From contig JAAXUM010000037.1 in assembly GCA_013336025.1 (NCBI GenBank), positions 1-9,702 on the forward strand: a stretch of 9,702 nucleotides of DNA, written 5' to 3'. A program made the translations under genes and the position numbers. The notes under the pieces were generated by a model that saw only the letters and a program-made list of their open reading frames with translations, was not told the DNA's origin and made no database searches. Origin of the DNA: Chlorobiaceae bacterium. GTDB taxonomy: Bacteria; Bacteroidota; Chlorobiia; Chlorobiales; Chlorobiaceae. Shown here piece by piece: positions 1 to 6,451 of the stretch; positions within the stretch are counted from its first letter, which is position 1, and each line of letters begins with the position of its first letter.

Positions 1-769
1 CAATATTGCTTCGGCTGCCCTTATTGAGCCTGCGCTGTCAGGGGCAAGAGCTCTCGGCATTGCCGGGCTGAACGTTACCACTCCCTATAAAACAACAGTC
101 GTACCGTTTCTTGATGAGCTCTCACCAGAAGCTGCTTCAATCGGGGCAGTAAACACCATCGTCAACAACAACGGGCATCTTGTGGGTTACAATACCGATA
201 TAGCTGGTTTCGCAGCTCCACTCCACCAATATGCTCAACGTATCGAGGGAAATCCGGTCTCTGTTTTCGGCAATGGCGGCGCGGCTCTTGCTGCAATAGA
301 GGCATTCAGAATTTTTTTCAGGCCAGCCTGTATTTTCCTGTTTGTCAGGGACATTCCAAAAGCAACTGCAATGCTTCAGGATTATGCTCACCGTGATATC
401 GTAACACTCTGCCTGATGAAGGAACTTGTTTCCGGAGAAAGCACTGCAATTGCACGGATCAGACGATCTCTTGTTCTTGTCAATGCAACCCCGATCGGCA
501 CCACCGGTCGGCATGACGACTCAGAAACGAGCATTGTACCTCTTGACGCGGGGCTGCTGCACCATAATCAGATCGTTTACGATATGGTATACAATCCGCC
601 TTGCACCCCGCTCCTGAAGGCAGCAAAAGCCCTCGGAGGTGAAACTGTTTCTGGAATCGAGATGCTTCTTGGACAGGCAGCACGATCATTTGAACTCTGG
701 ACCGGAAAAAAAATGCCGCTTGAGCAAGTAAGAACCGCTCTCATGCAAAATCTGCTCTCCTGTCCATAA
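1..769 (+). CDS. aroE: Shikimate dehydrogenase (NADP+), 5' end cut off by the window
   Basis: This enzyme reduces 3-dehydroshikimate to shikimate with NADPH in the cytosolic chorismate (aromatic amino acid) pathway. The reading frame is open from base 2 and stops with TAA at 767-769, giving 255 visible residues. About 35 N-terminal residues should lie upstream, judging from family length (about 270-290) and the position of the catalytic Lys. In visible numbering, the substrate-binding segment NVTTPYK ends at the catalytic Lys30, GAVNTI follows at 48-53, and GYNTD ends at the catalytic Asp66. The Lys-Asp spacing matches E. coli K65/D102. The nucleotide-binding glycine loop reads VFGNGGAA (about 88-95), with Asn where Ala is common. 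NATPIG and the C-terminal SGIEMLLGQAA helix are also present. A GTG at 182 is an internal Val codon, not the start. lspA follows after 53 bp with no terminator visible. The identification is secure. Confidence 0.96.
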   Translation, partial: NIASAALIEPALSGARALGIAGLNVTTPYKTTVVPFLDELSPEAASIGAVNTIVNNNGHLVGYNTDIAGFAAPLHQYAQRIEGNPVSVFGNGGAALAAIEAFRIFFRPACIFLFVRDIPKATAMLQDYAHRDIVTLCLMKELVSGESTAIARIRRSLVLVNATPIGTTGRHDDSETSIVPLDAGLLHHNQIVYDMVYNPPCTPLLKAAKALGGETVSGIEMLLGQAARSFELWTGKKMPLEQVRTALMQNLLSCP

Positions 770-822
770 TCTCCTGTTTACTGCAACACAAAACCAATCA
801 AACACCATAATATTTTTTCCTC

Positions 823-1326
823 ATGAAATGGTTTTTCACACTTGCTTCAATTGTTATTGTTCTCGATCAGTTCACCAAAAAAATTGCGGTCATGTTTCTC
901 AGAGAAAAAGAGAGCATCACCATCATTCCTGACTGGCTGAAATTCACCTACGCCGAGAACAATGGCATTGCTTTCGGGATGGAATTTGCCCCGAAAGCAA
1001 TCATGATCCTTCTGATCGGAACCATCTCCCTGCTGATTGTACTGTATGTCCTCAAATCCGAAAACCGTACCACCCGGTTCCTACTGCCGTTCGCCCTGGT
1101 TTTCGGGGGAGGTGTCGGCAATCTGATTGACCGGATAACGAGAGGAAAAGTGATCGACTTTATTCATTTCGACCTTTATGATGGAATCGTCATGGGAACC
1201 TGGGTCTCGCTGTGGCCGATTTTCAACATTGCAGATTCAGCAATCACTATCGGGGCATGTTTACTGATTGTTTTTCACAGCACCATTTTTCCTGACATGT
1301 CAGCTAAAAAAACACATGTTCACTGA
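823..1326 (+). CDS. lspA: Lipoprotein signal peptidase (signal peptidase II)
   Basis: This inner-membrane aspartyl protease removes the signal peptide from diacylglyceryl-modified prolipoproteins. At 167 residues it has the normal family length and four hydrophobic segments (about 3-18, 57-76, 86-100, 134-152). Family blocks are visible in order: ENNGIAFG (45-52), [10 protein letters not shown] (95-104), KVIDFIHF (109-116) and [11 protein letters not shown] (134-144). The two catalytic aspartates are Asp112 in the VIDF block and Asp138 in the NIAD block. The ATG at 823 is the natural start, since the first residues run straight into the first membrane helix; no Shine-Dalgarno site precedes it. 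Its last codons overlap the tatD start by 11 bp, which suggests co-translation. The substrate class is known for the family, and nothing here is unusual. Confidence 0.96.
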   Translation: MKWFFTLASIVIVLDQFTKKIAVMFLREKESITIIPDWLKFTYAENNGIAFGMEFAPKAIMILLIGTISLLIVLYVLKSENRTTRFLLPFALVFGGGVGNLIDRITRGKVIDFIHFDLYDGIVMGTWVSLWPIFNIADSAITIGACLLIVFHSTIFPDMSAKKTHVH

Positions 1327-2083
1327 TACCCACTGCCATCTTTCTTTTCCGGAATTCGACAGGGATCGTCCCGAGGTGATCGAACGTCTCAAAACCGGGG
1401 GAATTTCTCTGCTCATTGACCCTGGAACCAATACAGAAACAAGCAGAAAAGCAATTGAACTTGCATCCATCCATAGCTTCATTTATGCAAACGTCGGACT
1501 GCATCCCCATGAAGTCACCAGTACAGTTGCCGATTCTGTCATCAGCGAATTTGCACTGCTTGCTCATTCGCCAAAAGTTGTGGCCATAGGTGAAATCGGA
1601 CTTGACTACCATTATCCGGACTACAATCGCACAGCACAGATCGACGCATTCCGCCGAATGCTCAGCCTGGCAAAAACTCTCGATCTGCCCGCTGTTATCC
1701 ATTGTCGTGATGCCTGGGATGACATGCTTCGAATTCTTGACGAAGAAAAACACTCATCGCTCCGGGGAGTGATGCACTGTTTTTCGGGCGACACGGCACT
1801 TGCCGGCGAGTGCCTGCGGCGAGGGTTTAAATTGTCGATTCCGGGAACAGTAACCTATAAACGATCTCTCCTTCCCGAAGTGATCAACGCAGTATCGCTT
1901 GACGATCTGCTTACCGAAACAGATGCACCCTACCTTGCGCCAATTCCACACCGGGGAAAAAGAAATGAACCGGCGTTTGTTCACTATGTAACACAGGCAA
2001 TTGCATCAATAAAAAACATACCGCTTGACGAAACTGCTGCATCCATTGAGAACTCGGCAAGAAAACTTTTTCAAATAACCTGA
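1316..2083 (+). CDS. tatD: TatD family metal-dependent hydrolase / DNase
   Basis: TatD enzymes are TIM-barrel amidohydrolase-fold nucleases that use divalent metal ions. They act as 3'-5' exonucleases and are linked to DNA repair and quality control in the cytosol. The start chosen is the ATG at 1316, giving 255 residues that open with MFTDTHCHL, the usual N-terminus. The frame extends upstream to a TTG at 1268, but the 16 extra residues have no family counterpart and lie wholly inside lspA. Metal ligands are visible: His6 and His8 (THCH), Glu93 ([10 protein letters not shown]), His129 ([10 protein letters not shown]), His154 (GVMHCFSGD) and Asp203 ([11 protein letters not shown]). The 11-bp overlap with lspA and the absence of a ribosome binding site suggest translational coupling. 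The family is certain, but the physiological substrate is not shown by the sequence. Confidence 0.95.
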   Translation: MFTDTHCHLSFPEFDRDRPEVIERLKTGGISLLIDPGTNTETSRKAIELASIHSFIYANVGLHPHEVTSTVADSVISEFALLAHSPKVVAIGEIGLDYHYPDYNRTAQIDAFRRMLSLAKTLDLPAVIHCRDAWDDMLRILDEEKHSSLRGVMHCFSGDTALAGECLRRGFKLSIPGTVTYKRSLLPEVINAVSLDDLLTETDAPYLAPIPHRGKRNEPAFVHYVTQAIASIKNIPLDETAASIENSARKLFQIT

Positions 2084-2114
2084 ATGACAACCTGTTCTTC
2101 TTTTTTTCTCTTCA

Positions 2115-2158
2115 ATGCAAATATTTTGAAATTCATGCAAACTTCCTTAGGTTGCAAA
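2115..2158 (+). repeat. Three short phased repeats (ATGCAAA / TTGCAAA) in the intergenic region
   Basis: The 188-bp gap after tatD is AT-rich. It contains ATGCAAA at 2115-2121 and 2135-2141 and TTGCAAA at 2152-2158, with starts 20 and 17 bp apart, close to two helical turns. The first two copies are both preceded by TTCA. They could be operator half-sites for the downstream TPR-cyclophilin-yggS group, but short AT-rich repeats arise easily by chance. Apart from these I see no convincing promoter, terminator or RNA gene in 2084-2271. Confidence 0.25.
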
Positions 2159-2271
2159 CCATAATGGATCAAAAGATTTTCATGATTCAACCACAGGGTT
2201 AACAGGAAAACCATCCCTCTTCCGAAAACACATATTCCCCGGAAACATCACCGGAAAGCAACCAACGCATC

Positions 2272-2955
2272 ATGATGACAGAAATTAAACCAGATACCCT
2301 GCAGCAGCAGCCTGTTACAGAAAAACTCAGTGATCAGTTGCTCTACATCGTCATCAAATACAAAACCGCTCTTATCATTGCTCTTGCGCTCATTATTACT
2401 GCCGGCGCAGGTATCTTTTTCTGGATTCGCTATCAGGATACCAGTGAAAAGGAAGCTGCATTGGAGCTTTCACGAATAGCACCCCTGGTCGATCTTGGTC
2501 AGTATCGTGCGGCAATCGACGGTGACAGCAAGGTTCCCGGTTTAAAGAAAATCGAGGCAAAATATGGTCACGTTCTGAGTGGTAAAATGGCCGGTCTTCT
2601 GCTTGCCAATTCCTATTACGCTCTCAAACAACCGGACTCTGCCCTCACCGTATTCAACAGACTCTCTTTTAAAAACAAGGATCTTTCAGCAGCCGCGCTT
2701 GCCGGTTCGGGAGATTGCCATACGGAAAAAAAGCAGTTTGACAATGCAGCAAAAGCGTATGAAAAAGCAGCAGAAACCGCTGAAAACACAACACTGAAAG
2801 CCCAGTATCTTGCCAGTGCCGCAGACAGCTATCTGGCAATAAAAGACGTAAAAAAAGCTTCAGATATCTACACCAGAATCATTGCCGACTATCCGGGCTC
2901 AACCGGAGCAATTCTTTCACAAAGAGCGCTCTGGCAGATTTCAGGACAACAGTAA
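2272..2955 (+). CDS. Membrane-anchored tetratricopeptide-repeat protein (YfgM-like)
   Basis: This 227-residue protein has a short polar N-terminus, one hydrophobic membrane segment at about 33-52, and a soluble C-terminal part. A Tyr-Lys pair before the helix and few charges after it favour an N-in orientation, placing the C-terminal part in the periplasm. That part carries three TPR-like helix pairs at roughly 105-138, 139-172 and 176-209, with typical positions such as FDNAAKAYEKA and ADSYLAIKDVKKASDIY. Size and layout match the YfgM/TPR_21 group; in E. coli, YfgM partners the periplasmic chaperone PpiD at the Sec translocon. A similar scaffold role is only inferred here. Start codons ATG 2272 and ATG 2275 are adjacent; only a weak GGAAAG lies about 14 bp upstream. 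A cyclophilin gene follows after 30 bp. Another TPR assembly protein is the main alternative. Confidence 0.8.
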   Translation: MMTEIKPDTLQQQPVTEKLSDQLLYIVIKYKTALIIALALIITAGAGIFFWIRYQDTSEKEAALELSRIAPLVDLGQYRAAIDGDSKVPGLKKIEAKYGHVLSGKMAGLLLANSYYALKQPDSALTVFNRLSFKNKDLSAAALAGSGDCHTEKKQFDNAAKAYEKAAETAENTTLKAQYLASAADSYLAIKDVKKASDIYTRIIADYPGSTGAILSQRALWQISGQQ

Positions 2956-2985
2956 TCACGATCAACATTTTTCAAACAATTTGCC

Positions 2986-3480
2986 ATGCCCGAAACATTT
3001 ACCATGCAGACAAGCCTTGGAGATATAACTCTCAGACTTTTCGACGATACACCGCTGCACAGGGATAACTTCAAAAAACTCGTTTCAGAAAACTATTACG
3101 ACGGCATTCGCTTTCACCGGGTGATCGAAGGCTTCATGATCCAGACCGGCGACCCGCTCTCCCGTCATGAAAACAAGCGGATGCTGCATGGCACCGGAGG
3201 TCCGTCTACCCGAATCGATGCTGAAATCAAACACTCCAACAAAAAAGGAACGCTGGCAGCAGCAAGGGATAACAACCCGGCCAAAGCATCGTCGGGAAGC
3301 CAGTTTTACATTAACCATGCTGACAACAACTTCCTCGACGGCCAGTACACGGTTTTCGGTATTGTTGAAGCCGGTATGGATGTGGTTGAAAAAATCGCTG
3401 CCGTAAAAACTGACCCCAACGACAATCCGATCGATCCTGTAACGATCACAACCATCGTGCCTGTTTTACAGGTATCATAG
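2986..3480 (+). CDS. Peptidyl-prolyl cis-trans isomerase, cyclophilin type
   Basis: Cyclophilins speed cis-trans isomerisation of Xaa-Pro bonds during protein folding. The 164-residue product is a single cyclophilin domain without signal peptide or membrane helix, so it should be cytosolic. Active-site residues are visible by comparison with human CypA: Arg45 (R55), Phe50, Met51 and Gln53 (F60, M61, Q63) in FHRVIEGFMIQTGDP, and Phe107 (F113) in GSQFYI. The position of CypA Trp121 is Phe116 here, as in many bacterial cyclophilins that bind cyclosporin weakly. A longer loop at about 58-75 before TGGP resembles versions common in Bacteroidota and their relatives. It lies 30 bp after the TPR gene and 8 bp before yggS, with no Shine-Dalgarno site, so it is probably in one operon with them. 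The family is certain; client proteins are unknown. Confidence 0.95.
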   Translation: MPETFTMQTSLGDITLRLFDDTPLHRDNFKKLVSENYYDGIRFHRVIEGFMIQTGDPLSRHENKRMLHGTGGPSTRIDAEIKHSNKKGTLAAARDNNPAKASSGSQFYINHADNNFLDGQYTVFGIVEAGMDVVEKIAAVKTDPNDNPIDPVTITTIVPVLQVS

Positions 3481-3488
3481 ACCCGGCA

Positions 3489-4178
3489 ATGGAGAGCATA
3501 GCTTCCAACCTTGCCCGCGTCAGGGAACAGATCAGCTCTCTCACGCTGAAAGCAGGCAGAGCAGCCTCTGATGTTCGACTTGTTGCGGTTTCGAAAACAA
3601 AACCTGCCCGGCTTATCAGAGAAGCTTCTGATGTCGGGCAGATCGAGTTCGGTGAAAGCTATGTACAGGAATTTCTTGAAAAGTGTGAAGATCCACTGCT
3701 TCAGGGACTCCCCCTTCAGTGGCATTTTATCGGACATCTTCAGTCAAACAAGATTCGCTCGATTGTCGGCAAGGTCGCTCTTGTTCACGGCATAGACCGG
3801 TTCTCTGCAGCAGAGGAGCTTTCAAGGCGCTCCGTGCAGCATAACCTGCATACCGATTTCCTCCTCGAAGTAAACACATCAGGAGAGCTGACGAAATACG
3901 GAATCAGCCCGGACACACTGCTGTCGGAAGCTGAAGAAATCTTCAGACTCCCAAACATCTCGCTCCGGGGCCTCATGACCATAGCATCACCAGACACAGA
4001 CCTTGCGCGTAAAGAGTTCAGGGAACTTCGAAATCTTCTTGAAGCACTGAAAAAAAATGCGCCCGACCCGACCCTGCTTACCGAACTGTCCATGGGCATG
4101 AGTCAGGATTTCGAATCCGCTATTGAGGAAGGGGCTACCATCCTGCGTATCGGAACGGCAATTTTCGGCTGGCGCTGA
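3489..4178 (+). CDS. yggS: YggS/PROSC family pyridoxal-phosphate homeostasis protein
   Basis: Members of this family bind pyridoxal 5'-phosphate without known enzyme activity and help control free PLP and amino/keto acid balance in the cytosol. The 229-residue length is typical of this single-domain alanine-racemase-like TIM barrel. The PLP Schiff-base lysine is Lys36 in LVAVSKTKP. Other family blocks are FGESYVQE (54-61, usually GENYVQE), WHFIGHLQSNK (78-88), the segment around GLMTIASP, and the phosphate-binding C-terminus with LSMGMSQDFE and LRIGTAIFG. The ATG at 3489 lies 8 bp after the cyclophilin stop and has no clear Shine-Dalgarno site, which fits a shared transcript. It is not a racemase in the strict sense, as the second alanine-racemase domain is absent. 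Confidence 0.95.
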   Translation: MESIASNLARVREQISSLTLKAGRAASDVRLVAVSKTKPARLIREASDVGQIEFGESYVQEFLEKCEDPLLQGLPLQWHFIGHLQSNKIRSIVGKVALVHGIDRFSAAEELSRRSVQHNLHTDFLLEVNTSGELTKYGISPDTLLSEAEEIFRLPNISLRGLMTIASPDTDLARKEFRELRNLLEALKKNAPDPTLLTELSMGMSQDFESAIEEGATILRIGTAIFGWR

Positions 4179-4346
4179 TACTTGCGGCCTTTCGACAAGG
4201 CTTCCTCCAGCTTTTTTCTCTGCACTGAACATCATATATTGCATAACTTTTTTGCTGTTTGTCTGCCGGGCTATTGACAACATCCGGCACTGACGAATCA
4301 CGGAAAAACCGGGATATTTTTCATTCAACCAATAAACCATGGAATC

Positions 4347-5168
4347 ATGATTGCTCAACAGGCTAAAATCCAGGAAGCTGTTACCTTTATCAGAAAAAAA
4401 ACACAGACTGACTACCCGATCGGCATTGTTCTGGGCACAGGCCTCGGAGCCCTTGCAAAAGAGATTGAGGTTGACTTTTCACTTGATTATGCTGATATCC
4501 CGAACTTTCCCATATCAACGGTTGAAACCCATCACGGCAAACTGATCTTCGGTACACTGGCAGGAAAAAAAGTAGTTGCGATGCAGGGACGTTTCCATTT
4601 CTATGAAGGATACTCCATGCAGCAGATCGTATTTCCGATCAGGGTCATGAAACATCTCGGCATCAAGACCCTCGGCATCACCAATGCCTGCGGAGGCCTT
4701 AATCCCTCATACAAAAAAGGGGATATCATGCTGATTGACGACCACATCAACCTGCTTGGAGGCAATCCTCTGATCGGGCCCAACAACCCCGAAACAGGAT
4801 CAAGGTTCCCCGACATGTGCGAACCATACTCCAACCGAATCCTTGCCCTTGCCGAAAAAGCAGCTCTCGACAACAGTATCAAAGTACAGCGCGGCGTTTA
4901 TATAGCGCTTTCCGGCCCATGTCTTGAAACACGTGCCGAATATCGCATGCTGCGACTGCTCGGCGCCGATGTTGTTGGCATGTCAACCGTTCCGGAAGTT
5001 ATTGCTGCTGTACACCAGGGTACCGAAGTGTTCGGCATGTCCATCGTTACCGACGAATGCTTCCCGGACTGCCTGATGCCTGTAAGCATTGAGGAAATTA
5101 TTGAGGTTTCCAACCATGCAGAACCAAAAATGACCGCGATCTTCAAAGCTGTTGTCTCAAACCTCTAA
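4347..5168 (+). CDS. Purine-nucleoside phosphorylase, trimeric PNP/MTAP family; possibly MTA phosphorylase
   Basis: The enzyme cleaves a purine nucleoside with phosphate to free base and (deoxy)ribose-1-phosphate or an analogue. The 273-residue sequence shows the trimeric PNP blocks: phosphate loop GIVLGTGLG (26-34), THHGK (61-65), GRFHFYEGY (81-89) with His84, ITNACGG (111-117), SGPCLETRAEY (189-199) and GMSTVPE (211-217). Glu194 matches human PNP Glu201, a purine contact. However, human Asn243 is Asp236 here, and human His257, which contacts the 5'-hydroxyl, aligns with Ile248. Human MTA phosphorylase has Asp220 and Val233 at these places. The next gene, 20 bp downstream, is mtnA, which uses the MTA phosphorylase product. 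I therefore infer activity on methylthioadenosine and/or adenosine, with ordinary inosine/guanosine PNP as the alternative. The start overlaps a three-codon ORF (4339-4350) through ATGA. Confidence 0.93.
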   Translation: MIAQQAKIQEAVTFIRKKTQTDYPIGIVLGTGLGALAKEIEVDFSLDYADIPNFPISTVETHHGKLIFGTLAGKKVVAMQGRFHFYEGYSMQQIVFPIRVMKHLGIKTLGITNACGGLNPSYKKGDIMLIDDHINLLGGNPLIGPNNPETGSRFPDMCEPYSNRILALAEKAALDNSIKVQRGVYIALSGPCLETRAEYRMLRLLGADVVGMSTVPEVIAAVHQGTEVFGMSIVTDECFPDCLMPVSIEEIIEVSNHAEPKMTAIFKAVVSNL

Positions 5169-5188
5169 CCCGATCAACATCATCACCT

Positions 5189-6253
5189 ATGATAGATGCC
5201 ATTTCGTTCAATGACGGTACGCTCCGCTACCTTGACCAGCGTTATCTTCCGCTCCGTGAAGAACATGTCTCCACAAAAGATTACCAGGAGGCGATAGAAG
5301 CCATTAAAACCCTTGCCGTACGAGGGGCTCCCCTTATAGGCGTTGCCGCTGCCTATACGGTCATCCTCGGCATCAACAGCTATCGTGGAGATAAAGAGGG
5401 CTTTCCCGGCTTTTTCCGGAACCTGATTGCCGAAGTTGAAGCCTCGCGCCCGACCGCTGTCAATCTCTTTTTTGCCACGAAAAAGCTGAAAGCAGTGTAT
5501 GACCGGAACTACAACAACGATTCGCTTGAAGTACTTTTTGCCAAAATGCTTGTCGCTGCACGACAGATTCACGATGACGAAATCGCCAATTGTGATGCCA
5601 TGGCACGTCACGGTGTTCGCCAGATCAGGGAAGATCTCGCTGAAATTCTGAAAACAAGAAAACTCAACGTGCTGACCCACTGCAACACCGGCACACTTGC
5701 AACCGGAGGCTCGGGCACAGCTCTCGGCGTCATCAAGCTTGCCTGGCAGGAAGGACTTATTGAAAAAGTCATTACCGCTGAAAGCCGCCCCCTTCTCCAG
5801 GGACTCAGGCTTACTGCGTGGGAACTGGAACAGGAAAAAATACCCTTTTTCTCTATTTCAGATTCATCCTCAGCCTTTCTCATGCAGCGCGGCATGATCG
5901 ATTTCGGCATTGTCGGTGCTGACAGGATAGCTGCTAACGGTGATACAGCCAACAAGATCGGCACCTGCGCCCATGCGCTGAGCGCCTGGCATCACAATAT
6001 TCCGTTCTATATCGCAGCTCCGGTTTCAACCATTGACATCACGCTTTCCGACGGAACACAAATCCCAATCGAAGAACGAAGCGCCGATGAATTGAGAACG
6101 ATTTTCGGAACCCAGGTGGCAACCCCGACCACACCCGTCATCAACTATGCATTTGATGTCACTCCAGGAAAATTCCTCAGAGGAATCATCACCGACAAGA
6201 AAGCGGTTGTAGGAGACTATCTGAACGGACTCGGCCAGCTTTTTGCCGAATAA
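5189..6253 (+). CDS. mtnA: S-methyl-5-thioribose-1-phosphate isomerase
   Basis: MtnA converts 5-methylthioribose-1-phosphate to 5-methylthioribulose-1-phosphate in the methionine salvage (MTA recycling) pathway in the cytosol. The 354-residue product belongs to the eIF2B-alpha-like sugar isomerase family. Visible blocks are AVRGAPLIGVAAAY (43-56), SRPTAVNLFFA (86-96), LTHCNTGTLATGG (162-174) with catalytic Cys165, AESRPLLQGLRLTAWEL (197-213), and IVGADRIAANGDTANKIGT (241-259) with catalytic Asp245. These correspond to B. subtilis Cys160 and Asp240. The C-terminal APVSTID and FDVTP segments are also present. The gene starts 20 bp after the phosphorylase stop without a Shine-Dalgarno site, and a strong terminator follows, so the two form the end of a transcript. 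Close relatives acting on other pentose phosphates (ribose-1,5-bisphosphate isomerases) are a less likely alternative, given full-length MtnA motifs and context. Confidence 0.95.
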   Translation: MIDAISFNDGTLRYLDQRYLPLREEHVSTKDYQEAIEAIKTLAVRGAPLIGVAAAYTVILGINSYRGDKEGFPGFFRNLIAEVEASRPTAVNLFFATKKLKAVYDRNYNNDSLEVLFAKMLVAARQIHDDEIANCDAMARHGVRQIREDLAEILKTRKLNVLTHCNTGTLATGGSGTALGVIKLAWQEGLIEKVITAESRPLLQGLRLTAWELEQEKIPFFSISDSSSAFLMQRGMIDFGIVGADRIAANGDTANKIGTCAHALSAWHHNIPFYIAAPVSTIDITLSDGTQIPIEERSADELRTIFGTQVATPTTPVINYAFDVTPGKFLRGIITDKKAVVGDYLNGLGQLFAE

Positions 6254-6276
6254 TACAAGGGCTGCATTAACACAGC

Positions 6277-6317
6277 AAAAAAAAGACCGGAACGATAGAG
6301 CATTCCGGTCTTTTTTT
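6277..6317 (+). terminator. Intrinsic terminator after mtnA, probably bidirectional
   Basis: GACCGGAA (6285-6292) pairs perfectly with TTCCGGTC (6303-6310) across a 10-nt loop. The stem is preceded by eight A (6277-6284) and followed by seven T (6311-6317), which extend the pairing. It sits 23 bp after the mtnA stop and separates the salvage genes from the cytochrome oxidase operon. The A tract would give a U run on the opposite strand, so it could also stop antisense transcription. Confidence 0.93.
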
Positions 6318-6437
6318 GTTTCATCTCATTATTATCATGTCAATTTTTCTGCTTACATTGAAGGAATATAGTGTAAACGGATCGACTGCATTTCCGGGGT
6401 AAGATCGAAACAGTGTCCTTTTTGCAGAACATCAATC

Positions 6438-6445
6438 AGGGAGAA
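6438..6445 (+). promoter_or_regulatory. Ribosome binding site deciding the ccoN start
   Basis: AGGGAGAA lies 6 bp before the ATG at 6452. The same frame is open back to a GTG at 6413, but that start has no such site and would add 13 residues unlike CcoN N-termini. The site therefore supports the start at 6452. Confidence 0.85.
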
Positions 6446-6451
6446 TGCCAA

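Noticed and set aside
1268..1315. Upstream TTG start for tatD
   Set aside because: The added 16 residues overlap lspA and are not part of the TatD family, whose members begin with the metal-binding DTHCH segment.
4187..4217. Possible terminator after yggS (GCCTT/AAGGC hairpin, T run at 4212-4217)
   Set aside because: The stem is only 5 bp and the T run is 10 bp away, so it does not meet the form of an intrinsic terminator.
4274..4302. Possible promoter before the phosphorylase gene, starting with a perfect TTGACA
   Set aside because: No hexamer resembling TATAAT is found at 16-18 bp spacing, so the -35 match alone is not convincing.
5183..5680. 165-codon open frame on the - strand over the mtnA start
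   Set aside because: It is antisense to conserved MtnA motifs and shows no family resemblance.
6344..6372. Possible ccoN promoter with TATAGT at 6367-6372
   Set aside because: There is no matching -35 element at the right spacing and no Fnr-type TTGAT-N4-ATCAA box nearby; the real promoter is probably in 6318-6451 but cannot be placed by eye.
6413..6451. N-terminal extension of ccoN from GTG 6413
   Set aside because: The ATG at 6452 has a strong ribosome binding site at the right distance and gives a CcoN-like N-terminus; the GTG does not.
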